Position numbers and translations under genes: made by a program. A stretch of 22,513 nucleotides of DNA from a virus, in the IMG/VR virus record IMGVR_UViG_3300044618_000283, positions 1-22,513 of that record. One strand, written 5' to 3'. Below are positions 12,068 to 18,515 of the stretch, piece by piece. Numbering within the stretch: the stretch's first letter is position 1; every line of letters begins with the position of its first letter. The notes beneath the pieces were generated by a model that saw nothing but the letters and a program-made list of their open reading frames with translations, did no database searches and was not told the DNA's origin.

Positions 12068-12976
12068 TTAAAAATCTAAACCTTTAATATTTTTTGCTTG
12101 TAGTAAGTTTACACCTGCATAAGTAAAGCCAATATTGTTAGGCATCATTCTTAATTTAATAGGTGCATCTATTGAAGTAGGTCTTCCACCTGTTTCTACT
12201 TCTTTAACTTTTCTAACGTGTACTTCGCTAATCATCCAATCTGTAGGATGCTGTGTATATCTGTGAATAGTAAATACATCATCAGCTCTGTTACCCCACT
12301 TACCACCACCTTCTACATCTGCCATATTTGGTGGAACTGGTAAACCATTATATTCGTGTTCTTTTGGGTGTGTTCTTCTTAAAGCTTCTGTAACAGCGTG
12401 TGTATTTAACCAAATAGATATTTGATTTTCTTTACAAAATAAACGCATTTCACTAGATACTTGATAATCGTATTCGTGGCTACCTACATTTTTCATTAAA
12501 TCTCTATCTTTTGCAAGTGAGTTGTAAGGATCAATAAGTAAAGCATCGTAATGCCATTCATTATGTATTTCTTTAGCTTCTTTAAGCAAATCTTTGTAAG
12601 TATATAGTTTATCTACATCAATTATTTTAAAGTGCTGTAATACCCAATTTAAACCAAATTCTATTTCATCATCAGTCATTTGCTGTATTGCTTTATTTCT
12701 AGCAAATTCTAGTATTTTTCTAGCTACTGAGGTTGAGGTATTTTCACTTGAAAAGATTAACCACTTAATATTATGCTTTATAGTGTACATAGTCATTAAA
12801 TAAAGTATAACTGTAGTTTTTCCTACGTTTGCGTGTCCTATAATTACGTTAAAGTTTGCTGGTTTAAATCTAATATGTTCGTCAAACTCTGGTATGTTAA
12901 TTTTAAGTCCTTCTTTAACTCTACCATATTTAACATCTAAAATGTTTTTTTGTATATCTAATAAATTCGCTAACAT
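12068..12976 (-). CDS. DnaB/RecA-fold replicative ATPase (helicase)
   Basis: A 302-residue RecA-core ATPase without a primase or DnaB N-terminal domain. Walker A is GHANVGKTT (47-55). KWLIFSSENT (71-80) is the DnaB-type SSEM-like strand with a catalytic Glu. Walker B is YDALLIDPYNSL (143-154). The region SSEMRLFCKENQISIWLNTH ends in the sensor-like His. RADDVFTIHRYTQHP and VHVRKVKEVETGG give the C-terminal arginine-finger area. It most resembles phage replicative helicases of the DnaB/Twinkle group, which unwind DNA at the fork. It follows the SSB-like gene after a terminator and is upstream of the Mom-like gene. Confidence 0.85.
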   Translation of the reverse strand: MLANLLDIQKNILDVKYGRVKEGLKINIPEFDEHIRFKPANFNVIIGHANVGKTTVILYLMTMYTIKHNIKWLIFSSENTSTSVARKILEFARNKAIQQMTDDEIEFGLNWVLQHFKIIDVDKLYTYKDLLKEAKEIHNEWHYDALLIDPYNSLAKDRDLMKNVGSHEYDYQVSSEMRLFCKENQISIWLNTHAVTEALRRTHPKEHEYNGLPVPPNMADVEGGGKWGNRADDVFTIHRYTQHPTDWMISEVHVRKVKEVETGGRPTSIDAPIKLRMMPNNIGFTYAGVNLLQAKNIKGLDF

Positions 12977-12993
12977 AGTTTTTTTGTTTGTTT

Positions 12994-13023
12994 AAAAAAA
13001 AGGGTAGCTTTTACACTACCCTT
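12994..13023 (-). terminator. Rho-independent terminator
   Basis: Minus-strand stem AAGGGTAG/CTACCCTT with an 8-nt loop and eight T. It lies between the SSB-like and helicase genes inside an otherwise continuous operon. It may work as an attenuator keeping the SSB-like and annealase levels above those of downstream genes. Confidence 0.9.
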
Positions 13024-13029
13024 GATAAA

Positions 13030-13323
13030 TTAAAATGGTAAATCAGCAACTACCTCAGCACCATTTACTTTAATGTTTCTAGCGCTGTTATGGTCTGTAT
13101 TAGTAACTACTTTATCAGCTACTTTAACATTACCATCAGTCCAAACTACTTTTCCGTTACCTACAAAGTTTCTTTGTTCTTTTGCAGCTTGTTGTTCTTT
13201 AGTTTGTGATTCCCATACTGATACGTTTTGTCCGTATCCGTTAGTTTCGTCATTTAAAGATAAAGTATAGTTTTTATAACTTCCATCTTGTTGTTTAATT
13301 CCAATGTTTAATAATGTACTCAT
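13030..13323 (-). CDS. Single-strand DNA-binding-like protein (SSB-type C-terminal tip)
   Basis: A 97-residue, strand-rich protein (LLNIGIKQQDGSYKNYTLSL; VVWTDGNVKVADKVVT) ending in EVVADLPF. The end resembles the acidic-hydrophobic tip (DDLPF/DDIPF) by which SSB proteins recruit partners. Trp (VSVWESQ; VVWTDG) and basic residues could stack on DNA in an OB-fold. It lies directly downstream of the ERF annealase and before the helicase, where phage SSBs are common. The core is too short and divergent for me to match to the bacterial SSB fold with confidence. Confidence 0.55.
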   Translation of the reverse strand: MSTLLNIGIKQQDGSYKNYTLSLNDETNGYGQNVSVWESQTKEQQAAKEQRNFVGNGKVVWTDGNVKVADKVVTNTDHNSARNIKVNGAEVVADLPF

Positions 13324-13340
13324 AATATTTAATTTAATTG

Positions 13341-13910
13341 TTATTTAATTTTTAATAGTTCGTCTTTTACTGATTTTGATAATTTGTATTTAGTTTCTAT
13401 TGCTGCTAATTTACCACCTTTTTTTAAGTATTCAATAGCTTGTGTAAATTCAGGTGTATTTTTATTTAGCCAAGATAACTCTTGTTCTTTAACTTCTGGT
13501 TTACTTTCTTTTCCGTGTGTATTAGTTGCATCTGCATCTTGTGTATCGTCAATAAGTAGTAAGTTACCTAAAGCATACTTTTTACCATAACTAGAAGCTG
13601 ATCCAAAAGCTTGTGGTATCTGCATACCTTTTTGTGCTAAATCAACTCCTACTATTGCAGTAGCTTTAATTTCTTGTACACCATCAATATCGTGTATAGT
13701 TGCTGCTGAAGAAATAGTTGGTATATCACCATAAAATAAACATTCCTCAGTTATAGTAAAGTATACACCATACTTTTCATTAAATGGTTTAAGTGCTTCT
13801 AATATATCTTCTGCACTTCTAAAATTGTACTTACCAAATGAATTAAATTTACTTTTATTCGATTTAAATTCTACTTGGATTTTACTTAGTTTTTCGTGTA
13901 ATAATTTCAT
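13341..13910 (-). CDS. erf: ERF-family single-strand annealing protein
   Basis: Anneals complementary single strands during phage recombination. The 189 residues carry both ERF signatures: FGKYNFRSAEDILEALKPFN (25-44, the .Y.YR.aedI.eal.p pattern) and QAFGSASSYGKKYALGNLLL (100-119, the GsA.SYakRYaL pattern), then IDDTQDADATN, an acidic linker, and a C-terminal helical region (FTQAIEYLKKGGKLAAIETK). It starts on the TAATG of the 58-residue protein and is followed by the SSB-like gene. It should pair functionally with the exonuclease at 6510-7274. Confidence 0.9.
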   Translation of the reverse strand: MKLLHEKLSKIQVEFKSNKSKFNSFGKYNFRSAEDILEALKPFNEKYGVYFTITEECLFYGDIPTISSAATIHDIDGVQEIKATAIVGVDLAQKGMQIPQAFGSASSYGKKYALGNLLLIDDTQDADATNTHGKESKPEVKEQELSWLNKNTPEFTQAIEYLKKGGKLAAIETKYKLSKSVKDELLKIK

Positions 13911-14086
13911 TACTTTTCTAAATTATAAATTTGTTGTTTAATAATTGTTTTGTACTCTAATGGGCAATCATCTTCACAAAGCTCAAACACATAGGTTTTA
14001 ACTTCGTTTAATTTACTTTCAAGGTCGCAAACTTTTCTTTGTAAAGCTTCTACCTGGAATCTTTGGTAATCGATTAAATCTTTCAT
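13910..14086 (-). CDS. Coiled-coil protein, first gene of promoter 14110 (58 aa)
   Basis: ATG (14084-14086) to TAA (13910-13912), sharing one base with the ERF start. The product has a helical, heptad-like N-terminus (MKDLIDYQRFQVEALQRKVC, DLESKLNEVKTYVFELC) and a second helix CPLEYKTIIKQQIYNLEK; three Cys are spaced CDLE, CEDDC. It lies just below the usual ORF length limit. The AAAAACAAATACT leader and promoter upstream and the coupled stop/start make it convincing. It may act with the annealase. Function unknown. Confidence 0.75.
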   Translation of the reverse strand: MKDLIDYQRFQVEALQRKVCDLESKLNEVKTYVFELCEDDCPLEYKTIIKQQIYNLEK

Positions 14087-14109
14087 AGTATTTGTTTTTA
14101 ATTATGAAG

Positions 14110-14170
14110 CAAATATACAAGTATTTTTTTAATACAACACTAAGTATTAATATTTTAACAAAATTTTAAC
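14110..14170 (-). promoter_or_regulatory. Promoter: TTG-N17-TATATTTG with two phased GTTAAA boxes
   Basis: Minus strand: -7 TATATTTG (14110-14117), 17 bp spacer, -33 TTG (14135-14137). GTTAAA boxes are at 14154-14159 and 14165-14170, 11 bp apart, beginning 37 bp from the -7 box (one turn further than at the other two promoters). The ATG of the 58-residue gene follows 23 nt after the -7 box. Confidence 0.75.
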
Positions 14171-14177
14171 ACATAGC

Positions 14178-14204
14178 AAAAAAAAGGGCAGCTGTTACGC
14201 TACC
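14178..14204 (-). terminator. Rho-independent terminator after NinG-like gene
   Basis: Minus-strand stem GGGTAGC/GCTGCCC (one T-G pair), 6-nt loop, seven T. It ends the NinG transcript and directly precedes the GTTAAA-box promoter. Confidence 0.88.
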
Positions 14205-14232
14205 CAATTTCAAACAAAAATTACTATGAAAA

Positions 14233-14610
14233 CTAAGAAAATTCTTTTAATTTGTCTTTATATTGTTCTATCATATCTTTTATTTCATCTAAACTCCATT
14301 TTTTAGTTTGTTTAGAAAGTAAATATAATTCTTCTGATAGTTCTTTTCCTATTTTTAAGCTAAACTCAAATTGTTTACCCTGTTGCATTACGTTACATCC
14401 ATAACATTGTGGTGCTACATTTCTTTCATCCCACCTAGTACTCATATACTGCCTACTCATAAAATGCCCACAGTGTATTTTTTTAACTTCATATTCTCTA
14501 TCACAGGTAATACAGGTGCAATATCCATTTTTAGCATTAGAGTATCTAATATACTTGCTAAATACTGCATCTAAATCTTTTACTAGTTGTGATTTTGTTT
14601 TAGCTTTCAT
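14233..14610 (-). CDS. ninG: NinG/Rap-like recombination nuclease (HNH-type zinc protein)
   Basis: A 125-residue protein with the NinG core: CTCITCDREY (C31, C33, C36), KKIHCGHFMSRQYMSTRWDE (44-63, with C47-G-H49-F), RNVAPQCYGCNVMQQGKQ (63-80, C69, C72). This is the zinc-bound HNH-like arrangement of lambda NinG/Rap, which cleaves recombination intermediates. The C-terminal helix (SLDEIKDMIEQYKDKLKEF) is typical. Length is shorter than lambda NinG but the core is complete. It is transcribed alone, between an unusual intergenic region and terminator 14178-14204. A TACATTTG box sits 4 bp before the ATG. Confidence 0.82.
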   Translation of the reverse strand: MKAKTKSQLVKDLDAVFSKYIRYSNAKNGYCTCITCDREYEVKKIHCGHFMSRQYMSTRWDERNVAPQCYGCNVMQQGKQFEFSLKIGKELSEELYLLSKQTKKWSLDEIKDMIEQYKDKLKEFS

Positions 14611-14614
14611 AGTA

Positions 14615-14692
14615 CAAATGTAAGCAAATTTGTTTATACTTAAAAAAAAATAAAAATAGTTATCTAGTTTTTGTAACTTTTTTATATATTTG
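14615..14692. promoter_or_regulatory. Possible divergent control region
   Basis: Minus-strand TACATTTG (14615-14622) faces left toward the NinG-like gene. Plus-strand TATATTTG (14685-14692) faces right toward the 14712 ATG. Between them is the near-palindrome TAGTTATCTA (14657-14666), also found before the methyltransferase. Neither -7 box has a -33 TTTG at the standard distance (a TTTG lies 11 bp from the right-facing box). The symmetrical arrangement suggests a divergent promoter pair with an operator, but this is a reading of motifs only. Confidence 0.35.
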
Positions 14693-14863
14693 TCGTATAA
14701 TTATAAAACGGATGCGTCCAAGACTTGCAGAACCTAATAAATATGGAAGCTGTTCGGATCAGGTAAAATTAGAATTGTTCTTTTTCTATAGGGGGTTTTT
14801 CTTTCTTTTCTTTTTCTTTTTTACGCTTTTTTCTTTTTCTTTTCTTTCTTTTATTATAATTAC
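14693..14863 (+). other. Anomalous intergenic island and polypyrimidine tract
   Basis: Part of the longest gene-free stretch (14611-14863). Bases 14709-14762 are visibly richer in G and C than anything around. On the plus strand they read as a plausible peptide start (ATG at 14712: MRPRLAEPNKYGSCSDQVKL). From about 14778 the plus strand becomes an almost pure T/C tract of about 80 nt, and the frame degenerates into Phe/Leu repeats. The minus strand in the tract is Lys/Arg-rich but has no start codon. It could be a short plus-strand gene remnant, a regulatory RNA, or a replication/packaging signal at the border of the late and early modules. It is the only plus-strand coding candidate I take seriously. 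Confidence 0.3.
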
Positions 14864-15316
14864 TTACAATAAACTAAAATACTTTCTAAAGCGATATACT
14901 AAATAAACAAAAATAATAACTAGTAGTAATAACAAATATTTAAAATAACTTTCTTTCTTAATTACTTCTTTAGTTTTAGTTACAGTAACAGTTTTAGTTA
15001 CATACTTAATTACTTGCTTATATTTAACATTATTTTGTTTAGTATATAAAGTGTTATCTTTTTTCTTTTCGTGTCTTAAAACAGCATTAAAATAGGTATT
15101 ACCATTATAAGTAAATGGTTTTAAAGTATCTTTAGCAAATACAGTTAGTAAATCTGTAGTTACATCGTATTTAATAGTAATATTACTACTATCAGTTAAA
15201 GTTGTAGTAGTTTCTTTTGAAGTTTCTTGTTTTATTTCTGCTTTATTTACAATAGCTTTTCTGCTACCACAACTAAATAAAAATAAACTAATAATTAATA
15301 TATAAAGTTTTACCAT
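14864..15316 (-). CDS. Unimolecular spanin (u-spanin) candidate
   Basis: A 150-residue protein with both membrane anchors of a u-spanin. The N-terminal lipoprotein signal is MVKLYILIISLFLFSCGSRK, with lipobox FLFSC and acylated Cys16. A long periplasmic strand/coil-rich region follows, containing TTTTLTDSSNITIKYD, YNGNTYFNAVLRHEKK and KYVTKTVTVTKTKEVIKKE. A C-terminal transmembrane helix YFKYLLLLLVIIFVYLVYRF (124-143) ends in a short basic tail. u-Spanins such as T1 gp11 use exactly this lipoprotein-plus-TM layout to fuse inner and outer membranes at lysis. It overlaps the endolysin gene by 29 nt and follows holin and endolysin. I infer the role from architecture and position. Confidence 0.7.
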   Translation of the reverse strand: MVKLYILIISLFLFSCGSRKAIVNKAEIKQETSKETTTTLTDSSNITIKYDVTTDLLTVFAKDTLKPFTYNGNTYFNAVLRHEKKKDNTLYTKQNNVKYKQVIKYVTKTVTVTKTKEVIKKESYFKYLLLLLVIIFVYLVYRFRKYFSLL

Positions 15317-15740
15317 CTTTTTTTATTGCTTTAAGTACTTGTTTTCTATTTTTACCTTTATTATAAGAAACGTGTACCCAGTCAGGGTTTTTATCTGTAC
15401 CAAACTCCCAAATCATTTGATCAAACTCTAAATGCTTTTTAATATAATCAAATATATCTTTATTAGTAAAACCTGTAGTAGCTACTAAATCTAAAGCTTG
15501 ACCTTTATTGTGTTGTGATGTTTTAGATCCACCTACAGCTTTATTTAACTTTTCACTTCTATAACCACTTGAAATTCTAATTGGTTTACCTATACCATCT
15601 CTTAAAGGTTGAAATATATTATTAGCTATTTCAATTAAATTTCTTAAATGCTCATTTGTAGGACTATTATCAATTCCTTTAGCTTTTGCAGTATTAGAAT
15701 GTATTAACTCCTGTAATGTTAAATTTTTAGTAATTATCAT
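15288..15740 (-). CDS. Endolysin, M15A-type peptidase (D-Ala-D-Ala carboxypeptidase-like)
   Basis: Cuts peptidoglycan cross-bridge peptides at lysis. The 150 residues show the Peptidase_M15_3 pattern: NLTLQELIHSNTAKAKGIDN at the start, IRISSGYRSEKLNKAVGGS (55-73), KTSQHNKGQALDL (73-85) with zinc ligands H77 and D84, and PDWVHVSYN (119-127) with ligand H123. D107 or E112 near FDQMIWEFG is a possible catalytic base. There is no signal peptide, so export depends on the holin encoded just upstream (4-nt overlap). Length is normal for a single-domain enzyme. Confidence 0.92.
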   Translation of the reverse strand: MIITKNLTLQELIHSNTAKAKGIDNSPTNEHLRNLIEIANNIFQPLRDGIGKPIRISSGYRSEKLNKAVGGSKTSQHNKGQALDLVATTGFTNKDIFDYIKKHLEFDQMIWEFGTDKNPDWVHVSYNKGKNRKQVLKAIKKDGKTLYINY

Positions 15741-16171
15741 TTTAAACTATCTATATCAGTTTTAACTTCTTTAGCTCTTTTCATTAAGTTTTTAAGTAAC
15801 TTCCAAATATCTACATTTAAAGCTTCTTCTATATTTTCTTTAATTGAAACTAATTCAATAAATACTAAAATAATAGCTATTAACTTTGTAAATAAAAACT
15901 GAGTGCTAAAGTGTAGATTTACTAATTCATTTAAAAGGTATTTATCAATAGTGTATAAACTAATAATAGATACTTGATAAAGTAACATTTTAGAGATAAC
16001 ATTAGAAAGTTTACGAGATCGAATAGACTGCAATCCGTTTAACTTTATACTCTTAAAGATACCGGTAAATGTATCTAACATTATCCCAAATGCCACAGCA
16101 ATTAAAAGTCCTTGAATAGGAGCAAAAAATAATACTAAACCTGTAAGAAAATAACTAAGATATGATTTCAT
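15737..16171 (-). CDS. Phage holin
   Basis: A 144-residue membrane protein with about four hydrophobic segments: YFLTGLVLFFAPIQGLLIAV (two spans close together, about 7-36), MLLYQVSIISLYTIDKYLL (about 62-80), and FLFTKLIAIILVFIELVSI (about 92-110). The phrase GIMLDTFTGIFKSIK after the first hairpin, and the cytoplasmic tail SIKENIEEALNVDIWKLLKN, are typical of the holin family I know from Bacteroidetes phages (Phage_holin_4-like). Holins form timed pores for endolysin release. It overlaps the endolysin gene by 4 nt and the upstream gene by 17 nt, completing a holin-endolysin-spanin cassette. Confidence 0.85.
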   Translation of the reverse strand: MKSYLSYFLTGLVLFFAPIQGLLIAVAFGIMLDTFTGIFKSIKLNGLQSIRSRKLSNVISKMLLYQVSIISLYTIDKYLLNELVNLHFSTQFLFTKLIAIILVFIELVSIKENIEEALNVDIWKLLKNLMKRAKEVKTDIDSLK

Positions 16172-16517
16172 TTTCTAAAGTATTTAAATCTGTTTCTACT
16201 TTAGGTTCGTATCCTGCAAAATAATGTTTTGGATTATTAACTGTTATTTCGTTTTTACCAAAATCTATTTTGTTTTCACTCATAATATCAAAGTGGTAAC
16301 CATCTGCATAAACAGGAGCAGTTAATGGTTTAAGTTCATCATCTAAAGTTCCATTAACTAAAACAATTAAACCTAATTCAACTACAGCTTTAATACCATC
16401 ACCGTAATTTAAATATTTTAATTTGTTTAAATCCTCAAGCTCAATGTAAACTCCTTTTTTAATTAAGTCTATAATTGCAGCTTCTTTATCTGTGTATTTT
16501 AATTTGTATATATTCAT
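16155..16517 (-). CDS. Small protein downstream of fibre gene, unknown (fibre-associated?)
   Basis: A 120-residue protein with MNIYKLKYTDKEAAIIDLIK, an acidic middle, then PVYADGYHFDIMSENKIDFG and NEITVNNPKHYFAGYEPKV. The YADGYHYDIM and NPxHxFAGYE phrases recur in Bacteroidetes phage proteins encoded beside tail-fibre genes. Their role is unknown to me; fibre chaperone or fibre subunit is possible. It starts 1 nt after the fibre stop codon and overlaps the holin by 17 nt. Confidence 0.65.
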   Translation of the reverse strand: MNIYKLKYTDKEAAIIDLIKKGVYIELEDLNKLKYLNYGDGIKAVVELGLIVLVNGTLDDELKPLTAPVYADGYHFDIMSENKIDFGKNEITVNNPKHYFAGYEPKVETDLNTLENEIIS

Positions 16518-16518
16518 T

Positions 16519-17679
16519 TTATAAAGTTGTTAGTTCTGCTAATTCAGCATTTGTTAAACGTGTTTTAAATAAAATAGTAGAATTAATTGAATCAGATAAC
16601 TCAAAACCACCTGCTATATATAAATATCCTAAAGCTAATAAAGATGTTGTTGGTATTGTTCCGCTTGTATCTGTTGCAACTTGCACCCCGTCTACATATA
16701 CAACAAAATCATTTAATTTATAACCTAAAGCAATTTTTTTTCTACCTAAACAAAAACCACCATTTAATTGCGCTTGTAGTACTCCACTATCAAATATATT
16801 AACAGCTAAAGTATTACCGCCTAAAACAAACTGAAAAACATCATTATTTGTTCCATCTTGTATGTCTAATAAAAATCTTGTATTACTTCGAGTACTTATA
16901 TTTGCATCTATAAAAATAGTTCCTTCTGTTTGACCTATTAAACTACTAATTCCTGTTTTATTAATAACATCAGCGTTACGAGTTACACTTGCTGAAGTTG
17001 TAGGTATGTATGAAGTAGCGTAAGAGCCTAATTCTAATTGTATACCTGATATTTTAAAAGATTTAAGTGTTTGACTTGAATATCTAACAATTCCAAAATA
17101 TCCCGGAATACCATTACCTACAGTAGTTGCACTTATTCTATAAATATTATTACCAACTAAAGTAACTTTTAAATTATCAGGAGCAATAGCACCTTTAGCT
17201 ACAAAACTAAGATTGCCTAAAGAACTATTAACCCCTAAAACCGGTACTGAATTATCATCCATTTTAATAAAACAAGATATTGTATAAACTTGTGATAAAG
17301 TTGTAATTGCAGTTTTATAAAAATAAGTTAAACCTGTAGATGGTACTTGTATTGAATTAGAAAAACCACTAATAGAAGTAGATGCATTTGTACAATTATC
17401 GCTTACGTCATAAGTAGCTAAATTTCCCTCACTATAAGTTAATAAATTTGTCCTCTGTGGCTCTACTAATATACTAGGGCAACTTCCGTTTGTGTAATCA
17501 ATACGAGGTACGTTATTCGCAACGCTTTCAATTAATCCGCTTGCGTTTACTCTCGTTGCCGTTGTTGCTCTAGTAACTGTTAAATCACCACTTCCATCAG
17601 TAGGAATAATGCTATATAATTTTGATGCTTTCGTTCCGTTTGGTGTAATTACCAAACTTGCGCTTTCAAATAAACTCAT
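16519..17679 (-). CDS. Tail fibre-like protein with LamG/concanavalin-type C-terminal domain
   Basis: A 386-residue protein, almost all beta. The N-terminus has the Bacteroidetes phage fibre signature VTRATTATRVNASGLIESV followed by NNVPRIDYTNGSCPSILVEP and QRTNLLTYSEGN. The middle contains a carbohydrate-binding-module-like region (YTISCFIKMDDNSVPVLGVN ... FKISGIQLELGSYATSYIPT). The C-terminal third (about 245-380: EGTIFIDANI, IALGYKLNDFVVYVDGVQVA) is a LamG/concanavalin A-like sandwich. Such proteins bind host-surface sugars. It follows the WG-repeat protein and precedes a fibre-associated small protein. The short length suggests it is one of several receptor-binding components. Confidence 0.8.
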   Translation of the reverse strand: MSLFESASLVITPNGTKASKLYSIIPTDGSGDLTVTRATTATRVNASGLIESVANNVPRIDYTNGSCPSILVEPQRTNLLTYSEGNLATYDVSDNCTNASTSISGFSNSIQVPSTGLTYFYKTAITTLSQVYTISCFIKMDDNSVPVLGVNSSLGNLSFVAKGAIAPDNLKVTLVGNNIYRISATTVGNGIPGYFGIVRYSSQTLKSFKISGIQLELGSYATSYIPTTSASVTRNADVINKTGISSLIGQTEGTIFIDANISTRSNTRFLLDIQDGTNNDVFQFVLGGNTLAVNIFDSGVLQAQLNGGFCLGRKKIALGYKLNDFVVYVDGVQVATDTSGTIPTTSLLALGYLYIAGGFELSDSINSTILFKTRLTNAELAELTTL

Positions 17680-17680
17680 A

Positions 17681-17917
17681 TTAAATATTTTCTATTGTAT
17701 TAATTAAACATTGTTTTGCTTCAAAAGTACCACTATCAGTATCTATTCTAGCCATAAAGTCAATTACCGATTCGTATTCATTACCTAGTAATTCAGTTTC
17801 GCCACTCCAACTAACAGCATAAACACTACCCCAACCGATATTATTATTTATAGCACCTTGACCCCAACCGATATCGTTGTTGTTTACACCTTGACCCCAA
17901 TCTATATTATTTGCCAT
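17681..17917 (-). CDS. Small WG-repeat virion-associated protein
   Basis: A 78-residue protein with three imperfect repeats of N-N-x-I-x-W-G in the first 30 residues (NIDWGQGVNNND, IGWGQGAINNN, IGWGSVY), encoded by matching DNA repeats at 17822-17907. The C-terminal half (LLGNEYESVIDFMARIDTDS then FEAKQCLINTIENI) is helical. I recall short proteins with WG phrases next to fibre genes in Bacteroidetes phages, with no known role. Its ATG lies inside the 3' end of the 37-residue basic gene and its stop is 1 nt before the fibre ATG, so the three are one translational unit. Confidence 0.7.
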   Translation of the reverse strand: MANNIDWGQGVNNNDIGWGQGAINNNIGWGSVYAVSWSGETELLGNEYESVIDFMARIDTDSGTFEAKQCLINTIENI

Positions 17918-18020
17918 TTTCTATTTTTTTTAAAAACAATTCTAGCTTTTGCTTATTTTCTTCTTTAGGTTTATAGTTACCTACTTTTTTTCTTTTTTTC
18001 TTAAAGTACCCAGGAACCAT
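17907..18020 (-). CDS. Small highly basic protein (37 aa)
   Basis: ATG (18018-18020) lies in another frame inside the end of the connector gene, and TAA (17907-17909) overlaps the ATG of the next gene. The product MVPGYFKKKRKKVGNYKPKE continues into an amphipathic helix (ENKQKLELFLKKIENGK). Lys/Arg clusters followed by a helix suggest nucleic-acid or capsid-interior contact. Analogous tiny KKK/GNYKPK proteins next to connectors are familiar from related phages, though unnamed. An 80-nt gap would otherwise be unexplained in this compact genome. Confidence 0.6.
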   Translation of the reverse strand: MVPGYFKKKRKKVGNYKPKEENKQKLELFLKKIENGK

Positions 18021-18513
18021 AGAAATTATTTGTATCAGGGTTCATATCATCATTTGAATTAGAAGTGTACTCAGGGAACTCAGATTGCTGAAAACACATA
18101 TAATCTATAAAGCGTTGTGTATAGTGTTCTGCTATATCTCTCTCTTTTTCTACTAAATAATCTATTTCGTTTTTTTCTACATTAGTAGAGTTTTCTGAGT
18201 TATGTTTGTAAACACCTTTATTAGCTATTGTATAAGCTGCAAAAGGTAAATAGTGAACCATACTCCAATGAATTAACATTGGTTTAATATAGGTAGTTAA
18301 AAGCGTTTTATACTTTAAAAACTCTGCATCGTTAATATCATTATCAATAATTAAAGTTTGAAACTTATTGTATAAATCAGTTCCTAAATAATTTTGTATA
18401 GTAATATCCTGTGCTATCTTTATATATTGAATAAAGTCATCTACATCTAAATTTCCATTTAGTATAGTAAACTTTTTTACATCCTCTGTACTTATTAATA
18501 GTGCGTAAGCCAT
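18001..18513 (-). CDS. Head-tail connector protein (DUF6712-like)
   Basis: A 170-residue helical protein: TEDVKKFTILNGNLDVDDFI, KIAQDITIQNYLGTDLYNKF, YKTLLTTYIKPMLIHWSMVH, YLPFAAYTIANKGVYKHNSE and EKERDIAEHYTQRFIDYMCF. This is the pattern of the Bacteroidetes-phage DUF6712 family, equivalent by fold and position to gp6-type head-tail connector/adaptor proteins that dock on the portal. It starts 2 nt after the portal stop. The end overlaps a 37-residue gene in another frame. Confidence 0.78.
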   Translation of the reverse strand: MAYALLISTEDVKKFTILNGNLDVDDFIQYIKIAQDITIQNYLGTDLYNKFQTLIIDNDINDAEFLKYKTLLTTYIKPMLIHWSMVHYLPFAAYTIANKGVYKHNSENSTNVEKNEIDYLVEKERDIAEHYTQRFIDYMCFQQSEFPEYTSNSNDDMNPDTNNFYGSWVL

Positions 18514-18515
18514 AT

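Noticed and set aside
14695-14772. tRNA-like features in the intergenic island (TTCGGAT loop with CTG/CAG stem and possible TAATTAT/AAAATTA end pairing)
   Set aside because: No credible anticodon stem-loop, only short and mismatched D- and T-arm-like stems, and the T-loop lacks the usual A after TTCG. Probably chance pairing in AT-rich DNA.
14779-14850. Minus-strand Lys/Arg-rich open frame (KRKKRKRKK... ending PPIEKEQF) downstream of the spanin gene
   Set aside because: No ATG, GTG or TTG start in the open interval and no slippery heptamer linking it to the spanin frame. It is explained by translating a purine tract.
16519-17679. Possible diversity-generating retroelement target in the fibre gene
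   Set aside because: No reverse transcriptase gene and no template-like near-repeat of the fibre 3' end is visible in the window.
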